A stretch of DNA of 64,000 bases from contig JAJEKV010000035.1 in assembly GCA_021234155.1 (NCBI GenBank), positions 5,967,999-6,031,998 of the forward strand, given 5' to 3'. Positions 44,501 through 58,313 of this stretch are shown piece by piece. The translations under genes were made by a program, and so were the position numbers. The stretch's first letter is position 1. Each line of letters opens with the position of its first letter. The stretch comes from Isoetes taiwanensis. Taxonomy: Eukaryota > Streptophyta > Lycopodiopsida > Isoetales > Isoetaceae. Under the pieces are notes generated by a model. That model was not told the DNA's origin and ran no database searches. It saw only the letters and a list, made by a program, of their open reading frames with translations.

Positions 44501-47500
44501 CGAGCCATGGCCTTATATTCTGCTAATGGGATAGTTACGCCATATATATATATCTCACTTAAAAGGAGCAGCGAGCACACCCCGCACCACATCCTGATTT
44601 GTTTTCGCTTTGCTAACGCCGCCATTAAGTTTGACGTAAGAAACAAGAGTATATCTCTTTTCTATCCATCACTGGCAGAGAGTGTTGCGCGATCTACAGT
44701 GAGCTCCGTGGAGATCATAGTTTCTGGCGACTTTTCTTGCCGCATTAGCAACGCACCGGACCGATGCTTCCTCCGTAGATGTAACAAGCAGTACTGGTGC
44801 TCCGCCAAGTTCGGCTATCCAAAATTCCAAGCATGTTCCCAAGCATTATCATTTTTGTCGCCGCATCTTTGGTGGGGCTGGTAAGGTGTTCGGGGACAGC
44901 ATGTTCCTGCCACCTGACAATACCGCGTATCTTCGACCGTTTCCTTGGCCTGTGGACCTCTTTGGAGCTTGGCTATTGTATCCGTACTGGTTCTTGATAG
45001 ATTCCATCTGCTATCCCCCGTGATATGAGGTCGAGCAATGAGCATAATCTCTTCTGTATCATAGAGGAAGATATGATATCGCAGATCAACTATCTCCGGA
45101 TAAGACTGCCAGAAGGTGCCTTAATGTTTTCCAACGCTGTTTCGGTCGACCTACACCCAAGGTCCATCCAACGTCCGGTGATTGTTACGACCAATGCTCC
45201 TAATTAGTTGGCTTTCGTGATAATTATGTGGTTGGTTAATGAGTAGCGTATTATGGCCGCTTTACATTCCAGCGCGCATACGTTTCAATATAAATTCTAT
45301 CTTTTTAGTTTGGGAGCTATGCTTCTATATCCTTCCTTCTCTCCTTTCTTGGTAACTCTGGGTCGTTGGGGTCATGGAAATTAGCGCCAAATGGTAGAGG
45401 TCAAATAGAGGTTGGCGAAATATTGTTAAAAATGCTATTTCAGGCGACAAATTTGTATTCGGATAAAAAGTTTATATTAGGATCAGTTCAACGTATGCTA
45501 AATAATAAAGCTGAACATCCGGCCGCCTTTCCGCTGCTTCGTTAGATAGCCAAACCCGGCGCCCTATAGACTCGGGGTCGCGGAAGATTTATCTGAAGAG
45601 TTATTCCGCAGGTGAGGTATGCTGCTGCATACTGCCGCAGCAGCGGCAGTAGGTTCGCTAAACGTGCTCGCCGCTTACCGGTGGTTTTGATACCAATATT
45701 TTCGCCAATACAGCAACGCCGCATTCGTAAGTAAAGGCACCGGGATGATAGGGCTGGGGAAATCTTATTGCCGCCAGTTCCTTCGCCAGGCTTTATTTCA
45801 TTAAGATAACGCAGCGTGTTGTGCAACATTTGATACACAGTTCCAGCAGCGTCCATTTTCGCAACTTAAAACGTCACCTTGAGCCAGCATGCACCGCTGC
45901 AATGGCATGTGGTTTATTCTTCAGGAAGGCGCTGTGTTGACGAGGGATAGTATCACGGGCGCAGACGCCGTCTCCATTTGGGACAATAAATCTTAAAGTC
46001 AAAATGTTAAAGTTAAAAAATGACAAGTGTCACCTTCGGTATTTGCCCCCAACAGAAGCACTCTCAGTACTTTGTGAAAGTGTACAAAGCATTTATGAAA
46101 ACCTCAGCCATGAGAATGATGGGAGTAACTTGAAAGAAGATTAAGCTACGCGGGGTGTGTCATTAATATACAAATTTCCTTAATAATTTATACTTATTCT
46201 TAAGATATATGTTAGTTTCTGATGTTCTCAATCTGCACTGAATCCTTATTATATAGCCATTTTAAAAGCTTCACTGGCTGTATGTTGCAGCCCACGGAAA
46301 TCCTTTTAGAGGTATCCATTTCCGAAAATTATTATCCCCTGTACCTCCTGAGTGATGCGTGATCTGTATATGGCATGCGTATATTTAAGATACCTCTTGG
46401 GGAGGCTTAATCTCTTTCTTATCCCTATAGATGTGGGGTCAAAGTAATTCATCTCCCAAAAATGGAGAGTTTTATCATTCCCAGTACCATATCTCTTTGT
46501 ATTGCAAATAAATAAAACCAGGTCCCAAAAATCATATCCAGCTGAAAACTGGCTGTTAAAATCGTTGAGATGTAATCGCCGCTAAAACCAGGTACAAATT
46601 AAAGATATGTTAAAACCTATCAGAGGATTTAAACCTCAATGACTAATTTAGGTTCTTACTATTTCCCTCTTATTTCTATTATGTTCTAAATTTCATAACT
46701 TACATTTGAAGTTGAACACGACTCCCACGCCTATATCCATCTTCATCTATTTTAAAATGAAATCATGGTTGGCGATATCCCTACATTCGCTAAAGGTCCA
46801 CTTCTGGCATACGATGCTTCTTCATCATGCCAATGCAGCCCAAATCCATAGATTTGCGGAGAGAAGCGTAATGTTCCCTATCATTTTTCCCCGGTATCGC
46901 CCATTCCTCCCGCCGATAAAATAATCGCATATAAATGTCCGGCTTTGCCAACATGTACCGTGCGTAATAATGTGCTAAATGATGCATACGTTTCTATACT
47001 TCTAATGCTATAATTCAATCCTCGGAGCATCCGCCAATGGTAAATATTTTAAGAAAGCAATATATATTGTAAATTTAAGTTAAGAAAGCAATACAACCAT
47101 AAGCGTCAAAGATTACCCAAAATCAAAACAAAGAGAAAGGTAAAGTTCTATAGTACCCAAACAGCGATTAAATACTTGCTACAACGTTTTGAATTCTAGC
47201 TCGGGGCTCATGCCTCTTCTTCTTCCCCATTCAGTTAATCGCAAAATATCATGAAGGTTCTCACAGCCTAGTCAATAAAGATGTAAGCCTTTGGGAGTAA
47301 ATCCTAATTGAGGATTCCGATCTTAAATATAAAAGAAACATATCAGAGTGAAGAAAGCCAACTTCTAATGGCACACGTAACAACTGTCTCTTTCACAATG
47401 TATGAACTTCTTCTGCCATACATCCTTCTATACGCAAAGTAATTCAGTTTCGCAATCAAAAGTACCCAGCTTCCCCAAGTAGATTCGCAAAGCTTCGTGT

Positions 47501-48590
47501 GATCCAAAGAAGTTTCCGGCCTCTTTAGGTAAAGCAAGTATATGAAGGAAAACCCTGGTTTAAAACCATATATATTTCATCCCAAACTCTATCATAATGT
47601 GAATTACTGGAAGAGCAAATGTCCTATCTCTGAACAAGATACCCTGCAGCAAGCTGGTTATGCTTCTGCAGAGGACTTGGCTATCCATGGGGTGTACCTG
47701 GAGAGCAAAATGCTACTGCTTCCAAGAGATGAAATGATATCTCCTTTGAAAATTGCTAAGCTTCCCTTCCTCATGATATCTTCAGTAATCATACGCATGC
47801 TCTCTAAAGCCAACCAGTTCTCACCAGCCCCACTAGGGGACTAGTAATTCAATTCTAAATTTTCCAATGAGCACCTACATCATTTAATTTGTCGCTTTTA
47901 CATCAAAGTTGGGTTTCTAATTTAATGCAATTTCGTGACCCACGATCCCACTGGAAAAATGTTTTACGATCGTAGTACACCACGTCCATTACCCCGGATT
48001 CAGTAAAATTAATGTGCTTTTTACTATAAATACGTTTTCTGCTATCGGCTTTCTCTCAAAGAATCTTTAATATATGACAAAGTCAAATACAAAAGAAAGT
48101 AGAAATCAAAGAGAAGATTATATGAGAAGAAAGCTTCATAAACCCAAACAAAACTATGTGGTATGCAATATTCCAAAAAGTGGAGGTGCAAACTATGTTC
48201 ATTAATCTTCGTCGCCAAACAAAACAAACAAGAAAAATACCTATGGTATCATCGCTCTGGGCCAGATATATATGTGAACGGCCTGCAATTAGCTTCTGTG
48301 CTTATCTTAGATGCAGAGTGGTGCGGCACCCCAGACATTAACCGGGGAAATCATGGCCCCCCTTAAATCATAATGCTATGTGATTAAGCTTTATTTCTAA
48401 CTCGGGTGAAGTGAGTTGTTTTTGTTCCACGGCACGGTTTGCTGCCACTGTATGAAAATCGGCTTTCTTGTTGGTACCTACACGCCTCCTAATAAGAAAT
48501 GTGCACAGAAACAAAACAGAGAGTGGAAGTGTGCTGCTGATTAAAAGGGGGCGTGGCATGGCGAGGCCTCGGATCACCTTGTAGCAAAAA
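41516..48590. other. Long stretch with no identifiable gene
   Basis: Composition varies; 44.2-45.9 kb is distinctly GC-richer and has short frames on both strands. The longest are 44,507-44,884 (+) and 45,542-45,856 (-), without recognisable motifs. At 43,905-43,925 an AATAAAGGGGGGATGTTC string looks like a polypurine tract followed by an LTR start, but no matching LTR or pol sequence is seen. A coding-like piece at 47,542-47,844 (+) is also unassigned. Confidence 0.45.
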
Positions 48591-48599
48591 GTCCTTATG

Positions 48600-48960
48600 C
48601 CACTTTAAATCGGCATACATAGCTTATCCTCATTTGTGGGTAATGCATGTATAAGCCTTTTTATATACCAGATATTAAGGTTTGCAAAATACTCATAAGG
48701 TTTGAAAGAATGTACTTAATGGTGTTAATTTTATACATGTATTATAAATATATTTTTTGGGGCTTCACGCTCTAATGAAACCCCTTGCGGTGAATATGCA
48801 CCCAAACCAAAGGGGCTTAATGGGGATTTTAATTTAAATATGCTAAATGCAATGGCTTGCATTAATAATGTTAATGGTAGTTGTGTGTTGATGTTATATT
48901 AAAAGATTTTGGTCTTCTTTTCAGCCCTAACAAAGAAAACACCTAAGATTACATATCACG
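48600..48960. mobile_element. MITE family member, copy 5 (right part)
   Basis: It retains the central segment (TTTGCAAAATACT, TAATGGTGTTAATTTTATAC) and the right inverted arm (GTGAATATGCACCCAAACC, then TGTTAATGGTAGTTGTGT). The left arm is missing or strongly eroded. Confidence 0.8.
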
Positions 48961-48965
48961 CCTAG

Positions 48966-49085
48966 AAGGTTTGTATTAATAATGTTAATGGTAGTTGTGT
49001 GTTGATTGTTATATTAAAATTTTTTGCCCTTCGGCCCTAACAACAAAGAAACACTAAGATTACATATCCTTCTAGAAGGTTTTTT
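48966..49085. repeat. Solo right end of the MITE, tandem to copy 5
   Basis: TTAATAATGTTAATGGTAGT through CCCTAACAA and CACTAAGATTACATATC is repeated about 105 bp after the same string in copy 5. Confidence 0.85.
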
Positions 49086-49089
49086 TTTA

Positions 49090-51080
49090 CGCTAGGAAAC
49101 AATGAGAGAAATTATACTAGGAAGAGACAAAGCACTATGCCCAATATTGATAAGTACATCATTGCACATGATGAAACCCATATTATCCTAATAGCCATCC
49201 TGGCAACTTGGCAGTTGGTGGTGTGCCACCAAACCTTTTACAAATGAAGTAAAATAAGAAAACATTAATAAGATGTGTACTTGAAAGCACTGCCGATTCC
49301 TTCGGGTAATAAATCAACAAAAATCCATGCCATGTGCTACGATGCCCACCAATGCTGCACACCAACAAATCCATGTGCCATGTAAGCATACAAGATGCCC
49401 ACCAAATGCATATGCACCGAACCTAATGCCGCGAATCGATTCTAAAATGCCATTTACTTTGGTGGATATTCCTGAGAATCACTAAAACATGCAACATATT
49501 ATTATGATGATCCCGCGTACATTTCCACCTCACAAATATAATAGAGAATACCTACTACCAGTAATTTGTTAGGAATTGCTGGAGGAAACACCGGCCATGG
49601 CCTAAAGGAAAGAAACGGCGTAAGCAAGTTCCTCCTCAGCCAAAGACGAAAGTTTTGCCCATTGGAATCCTTTTGAAGATAAGATTTTATCAAGTTTTCC
49701 TATTCGATTCTGCTTCAAATCAAAAAGTGAATTTAATAACATAATATTGCTGCCGAGCACCCCAAAACAAGTTTTAAAGTTGTAAATATCACCATTAAAA
49801 TTAAAGCATTTCTAGATATATTCTCATACCTTTGGGTATACATTACTTCACTGCTAAATGCAAACAAAACAGTATGCCAGCTCCTTAGGCCGCCCTCTGC
49901 TGAGATCCAAACACGGATTAAATTACCAAGCGAAAAATGTGATGATATACCAAAGCAAAGTAGACTTTCTTACAGTCCAACCTCGACGGGACTCATCATA
50001 AAATTAAAAAATTTGGAATGTATGCTGAATGTACTATTAATTTTAAGTAAGGAGCACAGAAACCAGAAGCGCCGCAAACCCAAGTTCTCACATCAAGGCA
50101 GGATCAGTCCTCCAGCTGTAGGCTTACGTCTTTTACATTTCTCATAAAATCTTCCCAAAATAAGGACTATTCGGCCTCCCGCATAAACATTGACAGGGAG
50201 TTAGAAAACTTTCTCCCTTCAAATGCGTGTGCGAAGAAACCAATCCATCAGAGGTAATTTCATCCTTCCCCTGCATCGCAATCTTCTTCTCCGCTTCAGT
50301 TTCCCTGCTGTATAAACATTTTGTGTGCAAAATTCTGGTTTCTAAGAATTCAGCCGCTGTATTGGCGGTCTCCAAATCCTCGGTCCGCGGCAACCCGGCC
50401 ATATCTCAAGTAAAGCGTAATCTTTAAACTCGGAATTTGCATCAAATCGCATATCCTTAAGTTCAAAGCGTAGTTTTCCCAATCCTCGCTGCAAGTCTAA
50501 TGACCCCTGTGTTGCATCAAATCAGACATTACACAAGTCCTATAAGCCTCCTAACTCATAGCCGTGATTCCGCTATCGCATCCGCCTCCTCTCTATTTGG
50601 CTTCGCAGGGACTCCAGGTTCCGGCTGTATGCCCTAAATGATGCGTCCTTTAAATGGATATCCGCCTCATCCCCTTTTCAAAAACACGCTTACCAACATC
50701 TCTCATCCCCGAATATCATAAAGGTAAAAGCCAAACTACGTATCCGTGGGAAGGGGTTTTACTCCAGAAACACTATTTAGTACACCCCCAACAAATACAA
50801 AAGACCAAACTGAAAGTAAAACCTAAAAACAAGAAAAACATAAAACCCTCATATTATGCTTGGCTGGGATATTCCCTGGGCATGTATTGATATTCGAGAG
50901 GCCGGTGCTCTAAGACGCCAAAACTATTAGTAAAAAAGGGTACCAGAGGGGCCCTGAGTAAGAGTGCGCAACAGGTACTATGGTTATTAGGGATATGAAA
51001 AGAATAATCTCAAACTATATTCCAGCATTAGCAAACGGTGTCGAAACTTACGTCCGCGGCTGAAGCCAGCATGCTGCCGG
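49090..51080. other. No identifiable gene
   Basis: Short frames only. A minus-strand stretch at 50,142-50,402 reads in a protein-like way (TANTAAEFLETRILHTKCL) and could be an isolated exon, but I cannot assign or extend it. Confidence 0.45.
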
Positions 51081-51088
51081 AGCTAATA

Positions 51089-51180
51089 CGCCTCCATTTA
51101 AGGTACCGTGATTTAGTCTTGTAGGGCAGATAATGGTGGTTGTTGTAGACGCTTTTGCTGTGTTGTGCTGTTTGCGTAAT
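51089..51180 (+). repeat. About 90-bp direct repeat, left copy
   Basis: CCTCCATTTAAGGTACCGTG through TTGTTGTAG and TGTGTTGTG matches 52,069-52,150, with indels. Confidence 0.85.
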
Positions 51181-52068
51181 GCGTACCAGATTCTCTGCTT
51201 CTGGTTGTGCGGAAACACTGGTCACCGCGAAAAAGATGTAATAAAATGGAGCCGCCAACCCCAGGAACAGCCGGGCCTGGCTTCCACGGCGCTTCAAACG
51301 CCTAGCTCTAATTTGTTGCCCGCTATTACCATCTTATGCATGTGACCAAAAACTAAAAGAAATGCTTTAAATATGAGTGCTAGAAAGCCATTATGGTTTG
51401 CTACCTTAATGTAAGTGATTCTCACAAAATCAACATTTCCTTATATATACGATAATCTTACCTTGTATGCTGTAGTAATCAAATCTTTGTTCATCAGCGG
51501 CTATGATTCTAACGATGAGTATGTACCATTCTCTGCTATCATCTTGGCAAGCCGATAATTCAATTCTTCTTATAGCAGTAAACGCCATTCTTGGAATGTG
51601 TAGCCGAGAAGAATAGAGCTGTGTTTTGTGGATAAAGGACAGATGTACCATATAAAAAGAGATGCTAAGCAACTTTTGTGATGTATGAAGTCCTGAAGTA
51701 AAGTCCAAAGAACCATCATGGTTATGAACAACCCTGAGCCATATGAAATGGAACCGTTCAATCATGAAACATCCCCCATGGCACGCCGGCGACATAAGAT
51801 GTTAGCCAACAAAATACAATGTCCAACTGCTCAGGAACTCTCGCCATTTGCATTATGCCAAAAGCTTGGCATAAAATTACCAAAACTATGATCAGCTGCT
51901 ACTTATAATATAAGAATAAATTCCTCCTGAAAATTAGTGTAAGCAATGGCGATAGACATGAAAGAATAATTGAATTATATTTGAGTATTAGGGGCAAAAT
52001 TGTATTGAAAATCCCCATTGTCCAAGCGCGGTCAGCCAAATATTTATGCTGCTTGATAGTTTAGATGA

Positions 52069-52150
52069 TGCCTCCATTTAAGGTACCGTGATTTTAGTCT
52101 TGGTAGGGTGATATGAGGTTGTTGTAGCTGTTTTTGTTGTGTTGTGGCGG
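52069..52150 (+). repeat. About 90-bp direct repeat, right copy
   Basis: Second copy, 980 bp from the first. The sequence beyond the repeat is different on both sides. Confidence 0.85.
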
Positions 52151-54871
52151 GCCCAAGTTGCGATACTGTGCGCTGCCGCATAAGATAGCAGTGAAGCTCG
52201 AGTAAACGACTTTTCGCTGCACCTCTCAAATCCAAACTCCGTAATCAAAAGAATCCGCCATTTCGCCAGCAGCTTCCTTCCTCGTGGCATGCAAAACTGC
52301 TTTGAATACATAGCCATGTGCCATCGAATCTTTCTCTTCTATTTCCGTGATGACAGTCCTTCGCGATTTGGCGGTTCGTGTGTGGCCTCAACACCCCTTG
52401 CTTCCCGCGCGATTCCATTTCATCCGCTGTTCAACTCCTTTGTAAGCATCCTCGTGAAAGTGCTTAGCTACTCAGTTGTAACAACGCCATCGTTCCTCCT
52501 TCGCAGCGTTACCTTGAATCAGGTGTGAAATCAAATGAACCTCAGTTTCACTGGTTGCTGTAGGCCTCCCATCGTAACCCGCTTTCAGCATTCTGAAACA
52601 ATATCAAAAGCAAGGAAGTTTCGCCTTCTTTAGCCCCAAAGACTACAAAAGCCTTCTATCAATATGTATAACCGGTTAGACGGAGTGGTCTCATAAATGT
52701 TGTTTAGAAATAAAGTCCATCATAATATTCTAAGCTGTGGGATATTTTCATGTTTCTTCGTAGCTACTGCTTGATTCATTTTATATGTTTTCTATCGCTT
52801 CATTTTGTAATGCAGTAATGCAGCGTACCTGATTTTGTAAGTCTCCTCCCTATTATGTAATCCTCAAATGCATTCCAGAAGTTAAAGCCACAAAGTCGTG
52901 CGCGATATTTTTGGACTTAATGGTTTGTCGCTGGCCTCTTTTCCAGTCCCATAGGGTCATTTGGTCCCCGCATCTATAAAATCCATTCCATTCTATTCCT
53001 CATTCTGGGGGTCATTAAGTGATATTCTGGCTTAAATAAGACTTGAGGATAATAATGAGGAGTTTCCTCAAAGTGCCGCGCATGCTTCTCTTGACGTAAA
53101 TTGATTGATTTAGATCCCTGCGCTTCGTGATGCGTGATACTAAGCGCTATGTAATCCAACACTTTTATCCTCTAGACTACTCAAACGGTGCTAATAAAGA
53201 AATCCGGTTCCTCCATTCTGTTCTCGCATGAGGCTGAAATTAAAGCCGGAATTTCCGTAACACTTTGCCACACCTCTGAAGTACATAATTCACCAAATGG
53301 ATCGTAAGAGGTTGTTACGCTGTGCTCTCATCTTCCTCACAAAGTTATGGTTTGTGGGTTCGCATCCATACCTCAAGAAAACAGCCAAAAGATGATCCAA
53401 GAAAAGCTGCCGATTTGGGAATGTGTCTTTAAAACGAAATCGCACAAACACTTTATTCCAGATTTTCCAGAGGTTGCCAGCCTGGTTTGCATCATACACA
53501 GCGTGCAGGTACCCTGGGCGCGTGACCTGCTCTTATGCCTTATTTTAAAAATCTTCAGCGCTGTATGTCCGTGTTCGATGTATATTTTACGGGCGTAAAG
53601 CCAAAAACGCCTCATCTTGCAGATGTAGGATGCCGCAGGTTCGAAGTTGCAGCCACTTCATCAAGTTAAATTCCTGCTACACTTGGGACCATCCTGAAAC
53701 CGCAAGATCCTACGGTACTCTCACCCATTTTGATATTGGCTTGGAGTTTGACTTAAAACTTTTCTTATGCGTAGTCATATATCAAACGAGCATATCGGCC
53801 GCTTTCTCCAGTCATTCTCAAGTTCTCAAACCCAAAGACATCATGTTGTATCATTCTCTGCCTAGAAACAGCTTTTTGTACATCTAAGGTTCCCCCTAGT
53901 TGCAAATTTCAAAGGTACTCTTCTTTGAATTAGCTTTATAACTCCTTTTGGTTGGTGCCAATTGAATAAACTTTGAGACGACTTTTGCTTCGCAAAAACC
54001 CCTAAAACTTCAAAATGCAACAATGGCTAAGCCCCTCCCTCAAAATAGGTCCGATTAGATGGGTGACGTTAGAAACTGTCCAAAAGTTTTTCCTTCACAA
54101 ATCAAGACAAAGAGCAAAAATAAGAAAATAGGATCTTGTAAATTTTGAATTGGGCCTTTTGTAATTTGGTATAATTTGAATAAACTCAACATTTACATAT
54201 GCTTAAGTAAATTCTAACTTCAAATAAATACTGTTTCCTCCTCAAAATAGGTCCAGATACAGAACCACAGAAAATCAGTCCCTACAAAGACATTTCAAAA
54301 AAGCAAAAATAGATCTTATACTTTGAATTAGCTTTTGCAATCTCCTGGGAAGTAAACATCGAATAACCTTGGGGCGACGCGGCTTCCGGGGTTCCGCCAA
54401 ATCCCGCAAATCTTCTCTTCCGTGATATTGGGTCATTGTTTGCAAATCAAATAGCTTCCCATACAGTAATCTAATTTTGCCCTTGATTCTTTTGCGAAAG
54501 ACAAAAGCGGGAGCAAATTAGAGTAGCCGCATTTTAAATGCAAAATACGATAAGGAGGATCCATGTCCCTTTCTTAAAAATATTGTAATCTCAAGCCATC
54601 AATACCGCCTTCTTATCATGGGAAAAGCAAAGTTGGCCTCAAACACAATCCTCTCAAAACATCAAAGAAAAAATATGATAAATAACATTATCAATCATAG
54701 TAATAAACAGTCGCGGTGTAAAAGTAATCCATGTTTTTGTTCCTTTCGTTAAGATCAAAGTGCCAAAACATCTGCAAAAATCAAAATGTTGAACACGCGT
54801 GCCACGCTAAAAATCCAAAATGAGATGTCGTGGATTGAACTCTAACAAAATCAAAGGTCCGGAACACAAAA
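52151..54871. other. No identifiable gene
   Basis: Frames of up to about 85 codons occur on both strands at 53.3-53.9 kb without a motif I trust. From 53.9 to 54.7 kb the sequence is A-rich, with repeated AAAATAGGTCC and GCAAAAATA words. Confidence 0.45.
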
Positions 54872-55260
54872 GGTAACATTTAGGGCTAGGCCTTAAGGGC
54901 CCGAGGTTGCTTACAACTGGTACGTAACATTCTTGGTGGCCTGGAGGTCTTGATATTTTCAAAGCCCCGAAAAGCAATCTATCTTAAGTGTCCTTTTTCT
55001 TCAAGTTCTTGAGTTTTTGGTTGGACATCGAGGTTTTGATCTGTGTATGGTTCGATTTGGGGCGGAAACGACTGATTTGGATAACGAAGAGCAAATCGGC
55101 ATGGCCATGAGATTTTGCAGCCGAATCGTGGGTGAAACACTAAAGAGCCGGGGCAGCCGAAATGGGGCAGCCGGATTGTGAAAAGGGGATACCCGAATGC
55201 TTACATTGGTTGCATGCTTTGTGGAAGTAAAATCACTTTATTAAGGCAATAAATAAAGAA

Positions 55261-56124
55261 GCTCGCAAATGAAATGACTTTTGAAGCATGGGAACGAAAT
55301 TTGAAGCATGTATTGGCAGGAGTCCTATGCCTTGTTGTGTTGGCACACAACCTTTACAGAGCAAACCGTGGGGACATAGTAGCATTACTTAGCTTTTAAA
55401 GCCCCATTAGAAGATCCACCGGGGAGCTTTGGCAAACCGGACTATGCGTGATATGATAGGCAATTTTTCCGATAGATTTCAACTTTTCTTGCTAAACTTG
55501 GCTTTCACATACATTGAAGTCGCGATAATAGTTGTCTATTTCCTTGCCTTATTATCTTCCTTGTGCATGCATGTTGACAGACTAACACCGGCTCCTCCAG
55601 TTTCTCTTTTTGAAGCCATAAAGACCAAGAAATTGGAGCCATATGATGTGGAATGTAGTGGGCAAATGGACAAATTCCAGCGTTACGTGCCTCCAAAGAC
55701 AATGCTTGTGCATTACGAGCAGGAGGTTATCTGAGAAAAGGGAGCATTTGTTTTAGTAAGAAAGATGGAAGGTTATTTCAAAGCGGCTTACGCCGATTTT
55801 GCACCACACGATCTTTAGTAAAACATGGTGAAAAGAAAACTATTAGAAGTGATTGTTAGCTTAGCATTTGGAGGAAGGGAACCTAAAAGCCACCTCCATG
55901 TGGTGACATAACTAAAAACGTCATTGAAGAAGTTGGAAGTGAGAATCGGGATAACAAGTCGAGTTAATACAAGCTACTTGGAATGGAAAAGAATTAAGCA
56001 ACTAATGGCCCAAAGTACCCCACTTTGCAAAGGCCACAAAAGAACCCTGCGTCGTCCGGACAGTCAAAAGTCCGGACCAAATGTTGGGCGAGCTTCTATG
56101 TTTGTGCTTTCGTGCAAAGGTTGA
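55261..56124 (+). pseudogene. Unrecognised coding-like segment with a membrane helix, copy B
   Basis: The frame 55,429-55,734 (101 codons) reads MIGNFSDRFQLFLLNLAF, then a hydrophobic segment, CMHVDRLTPAP, LEPYDVECSGQMDKFQRYVP and TMLVHYEQEV. A further frame (55,924-56,124) contains KRIKQLMAQSTPLCKGHK. Coding-like sequence upstream (55,276-55,400) includes MTFEAWERNLKHVL and LVVLAHNLYRANRGDIVALL. It could be several exons of one membrane protein. The family is unknown to me. Confidence 0.4.
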
Positions 56125-56759
56125 AATTTATGCAAGTTTTATGTTAAGTCTTTGAATCGACCGACATCTTTTATTTTGTGTCCTTGTTGGATAGGGTCCA
56201 ACTACAAATGCCCAAGCTAGATGTGACCATTTTGAATGGGAGTTGCCAATTCAAAGGAAGAGGAAATAAGTATTTGATTAGGATTTTGCCTAGGCCTCAA
56301 ATCCATGACATGCATCCATTGTGACCCATTTTGTAAGATGGCAAAGAGTAAGATAAGATTTGCTTCATCGGTCCCTAAAAGCTTGAAAAAAGGTAGGTAT
56401 CGGTTATTGTGATTTGACTTTTCTGGGTGGTTCATTTTATAGGCAAAAATTCTACAGAAAGCGAAATTTCCATGATGGTCGTCTTGTCATTGTTAGCATG
56501 TTTCTAAATTCTTAGTTTTGTTGCTTTGCACTTGTTCTTTTTCAGTTTGTTTGGTCTTGAACTAATGTTTTTTTCTTTTTTTAAATGTGGTACCATTTGT
56601 CTATTATCTATCATCAGATTATGTCAACTTAATATTAGGACTTGAATGTAATGGCTTGTTTTAGCTCTACTACCATTTTCTATTATGATTCATATGCACT
56701 AAGGAATCTCTATGCACGTATATTATATGCACAATATTACATGCACTAAGGAAACTCCA

Positions 56760-57355
56760 TGCACAATATTACATGCACCCCTACACCATCCTTAAGGCCC
56801 CGAAGGGGGCAAAAATTTTTTTAGTTAACAGAAACCATTAACACACAACTACCATTAACATTATTAACACAAACCATTGCATTTGACATATTTAAATTAA
56901 AATCCCCCTTAAACCCCTTTGGTTTGGGTGCATATTCACACGGGGGGTTACGTAGGGCAGCGAGAGCCTAAAAATTTTTACAATACATGTACAAAATTAA
57001 CACCATTAAGTACATTCTCTCAAACCTTATAGTATTTTGCAAACCTTAATATACAGTATACAAAAACTTGTACATGCATACCCCACAAACGAGGATCGCT
57101 ATGTGCGGTCGGATCTTAGAATAAAGGGCAAATATGCCCATCCGACAGCTCTCGTTGCCCGGAGTAACCCCTCGTGTGAATATGCACCCAAACCAAAGGG
57201 GTTTAAGGGGGATTTTAATTTAAATATGTCAAATGCAATGGTTTGTGTTAATAATATTAATGGTAGTTGTGTGTCAATGGTTTCTGTTAACTAAAAAAAT
57301 TTTTGCCCCCTTCGGGGCCTTAAGGATGGTGTAGGGGTGCATGTAATATTGTGCA
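56760..57355. mobile_element. Foldback MITE with very long terminal inverted repeats, copy B
   Basis: The ends are TGCACAATATTACATGCAC and its complement. Inside, CCTTAAGGCCCCGAAGGGGG (56,788) faces CCCCCTTCGGGGCCTTAAGG (57,306), and the arms continue for about 200 bp in total. This is the best-preserved copy. No transposase is present. Confidence 0.93.
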
Positions 57356-58248
57356 TGTAATATTATACGTTTCTGTTACTTTCATTTTCTGTTGGTTCAG
57401 GCATGTGGAAACCTTAGGTGGTATTATTTTTTATTTTGTATGCATTGTTATTGGTGTACGTATGTGGTGTATACGAAGATGCCTTCATTAAATGAAAAAA
57501 AAAACATTAACACATGGTGGCATTAACACATGTAAATCTAATAAGGGTACCTTTGCACTAGCCGTTACATTTGGATTGGGTTAAGGTTTTAACAGGTTCA
57601 CACCAAGTTAGATTAATGTTCCGTTAAGTTATATAATTAGTATTCCGTTAATTTTCTTAACCTAGAATCCCTAACACAAATTGCCTTCAGACCACTTTAC
57701 TTTAGTTTACCAAATTTAACGGAAAGTTAACTCAAAATAAAAAATAAACTGAAAATTAATAGGTCACGTAATAAACAGTTGGGTCGAATTACTGTAAAAT
57801 TACGCCTGTTTTAAAACGCGTAATTTTGTTGAGCGGCGCCGCCAGGCCTGATGGTAATCCTTCTGAACCCTAAGCGAACCTAATGCTTCTACCAAAGCGG
57901 ACGCCACAGCCGCTTCTGCAATCCATCGCCATAGCTGGGTTCATCCATAGCCATAGCTTCGTCCATCGCCATAGCTTCTACTGCGCTACCCTTTTTGCTC
58001 AACAGCCAGGCTGCATTTGTGCACTGCAGTCTCTAAATCGCAAGAAGTCAGTCTCCAAAGCGCAAGAATAAGAAAAAAGGCATCGGACATACCCTTGAAG
58101 GCAAAACTTGCTTTGGCAGGGGCTTGACGGGGCTAAATCCGGCACTGCAGGAGATATCCGCCATAGCTAGAGCTTAAATGCAGTGTGTCCTCTGATTGCG
58201 GTGTTTTCTCCAAATGCTTGCCGCCAGAAACAGAGAAAACAGAGGAAT
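57356..58248. other. Non-coding stretch of the duplicated block, copy B
   Basis: Counterpart of 18,728-19,612. The CCATCGCCATAGCTTC words recur at 57,925-57,980. A 62-codon frame at 57,883-58,071 is not kept in copy A. Confidence 0.4.

Positions 58249-58313
<65 letters not shown>
58249..58313. repeat. (GATA)n microsatellite, copy B
   Basis: About 16 uninterrupted GATA units. Confidence 0.97.

Noticed and set aside
44200-45900. GC-richer stretch as bacterial contamination or transferred DNA
   Set aside because: There are no long open frames, no bacterial gene order and no recognisable genes; a composition change alone is too weak.
53290-53615. Zinc-binding domain of a LINE reverse transcriptase on the minus strand
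   Set aside because: A vague resemblance (WKIWNKVFV...LFLDHLLAVF) without the Cys/His pattern and without adjacent RT motifs.
57037-57294. 85-codon frame in the MITE
   Set aside because: It lies in the inverted-repeat arm and spacer, is closed in other copies, and has no similarity I recognise.
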